NCBI GenBank assembly: GCA_963844845.1
Contig: CAWJPW010000008.1
Span: 1 to 64,000 of the forward strand
DNA: 64,000 bases
Reading direction: 5' to 3'
DNA from: CAWJPW01 sp963844845
GTDB taxonomy: Bacteria; Acidobacteriota; Thermoanaerobaculia; Thermoanaerobaculales; Sulfomarinibacteraceae
Position 1 is the stretch's first letter, and each line of letters starts with the position of its first letter. Shown in pieces: positions 63,396 through 64,000 of the stretch. A program made the translations under genes and the position numbers. Below the pieces are notes generated by a model. That model was not told the DNA's origin. It worked only from the letters and a program-made list of their open reading frames with translations, and did not search any database.

Positions 63396-64000
63396 ATGCC
63401 GAGACCGGGACGAGTGTTCTTCGACGGGGCCGTGTACCACGTGTACAACCGGCTGGCCCGTGGCGAGCGAGTATTCGCCGAGGACGAGGCGGCCGAGCGG
63501 TTCGTCGGACTTCTACGGGAGGTGACAGCCCGCGACGGGGTGACCGTTTTCGCCTGGGCGCTGCTACCGAACCACTATCACCTGGCGCTGCGTACGGGGC
63601 CGGTGTCGTTGGAGCGGCCGATGAAGAGCCTACAGCAGCGAACAACGCGGCGAGTCAACGCCGAGAGGCAGGTGTTCGGGCCGCTGTGGCAGGGCCGGTA
63701 TCGGGCCAAGCTGGTGAAGGATCAACGGTATCTCGACCAGCTGCTTGTCTACATCCACCTCAACCCGGTGGTCGCCGGCCTGGTGGAAGACCCTGCCGAC
63801 TACAGGTGGAGCGGCCATCGGGAGATCTTGAAGACGCGCCCGAATGCGGTCGTCGACGCTGACGAGGTGTTGCGGCTATTCGGGAGCACGAGGCGGAGCG
63901 CACGCGCGACGTACGTGCGGACGCTGCGGGGGGCTCGCGATGCGGAGTGGATCGGCGCGGGGCCGGGGGCTCTCCCCTGGTGGCGTCTCGGCCGGCCACC
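63396..64000 (+). CDS. rayT: REP-associated tyrosine transposase (RAYT), runs off the window
   Basis: At least 201 codons, no stop before 64000. Start ATG 63396 after AGGAGGGAGG. GAVYHVYNRLARGERVF, the HUH site PNHYHLALRT (about residue 58), RVFGPLWQGRYRAKLV-like QVFGPLWQGRYRAK, and KDQRYLDQLLVYIHLNPV with the probable catalytic Tyr. It continues past the point where the 15589 protein ends (VLRLFGSTRRSARATYVRTL), so a C-terminal DNA-binding domain is probably present downstream. It lies directly behind a REP cluster, the arrangement of an active REP/RAYT unit. Confidence 0.9.
   Translation, partial: MPRPGRVFFDGAVYHVYNRLARGERVFAEDEAAERFVGLLREVTARDGVTVFAWALLPNHYHLALRTGPVSLERPMKSLQQRTTRRVNAERQVFGPLWQGRYRAKLVKDQRYLDQLLVYIHLNPVVAGLVEDPADYRWSGHREILKTRPNAVVDADEVLRLFGSTRRSARATYVRTLRGARDAEWIGAGPGALPWWRLGRP

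Overview
The window is GC-rich bacterial DNA, probably from an Acidobacteriota-like (Thermoanaerobaculia-like) organism. This is inferred from style, not from a marker gene: a sigma factor of the type usually paired with TPR Ser/Thr kinases, a second kinase with a beta-propeller tail, many exported proteins sharing a short C-terminal signature (hhxDGFExGxxxxWSxxxP), and repeated exported WRTDL-type adhesion-like proteins. No rRNA, tRNA or CRISPR array was recognised.

Layout. 1-25 kb is a defence island: a type III restriction-modification locus (mod, res) whose res gene is split by an IS21-family element, a SIR2-like gene following res, a small helix-hairpin-helix protein, an EVE-McrB/McrC modified-DNA restriction pair, a two-gene DUF6884-like/GIY-YIG-like operon, a Fic protein, a PLD-helicase-DUF3427 gene divergent from a HIT/HNH operon, and a BrnT/BrnA toxin-antitoxin pair. 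25-34.8 kb is a repeat-rich zone with fragments of genes (RAYT transposase, UvrD-like helicase), composite REP/hairpin elements, exported proteins, a DUF2127 membrane protein and a second, intact IS21 copy inserted inside one of those repeat elements. 34.9-38.8 kb is a nitric-oxide response locus: an Rrf2/NsrR-like repressor, a quinol-type NO reductase, its terminator, and an exported flavodoxin with related upstream sequence. 39-64 kb alternates exported proteins (beta-helix, FG-GAP, carbohydrate-binding-like), signalling proteins (TPR kinase plus sigma factor, propeller kinase), a Na+/H+ antiporter, TPM-domain proteins, an RRM RNA-binding protein, a SemiSWEET transporter and a methyltransferase, ending in a RAYT transposase preceded by a cluster of REP sequences.

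The most striking unexplained structure is a dispersed family of elements of about 290 bp built from a REP (GGTGCCNGGCAC core), an 18-bp-arm hairpin, a piece encoding the C-terminal DNA-binding domain of a RAYT transposase, and an inverted REP. Copies or pieces occur from 13.9 to 63.3 kb and sit at the broken ends of several gene fragments. The second is the shared C-terminal signature on eight exported proteins.

Many genes in the first 26 kb, and the kinase at 54 kb, carry single-base frameshifts, often in G runs, while the rest of each protein is well preserved. Some of these may be sequencing errors rather than real gene loss; they are marked entry by entry.
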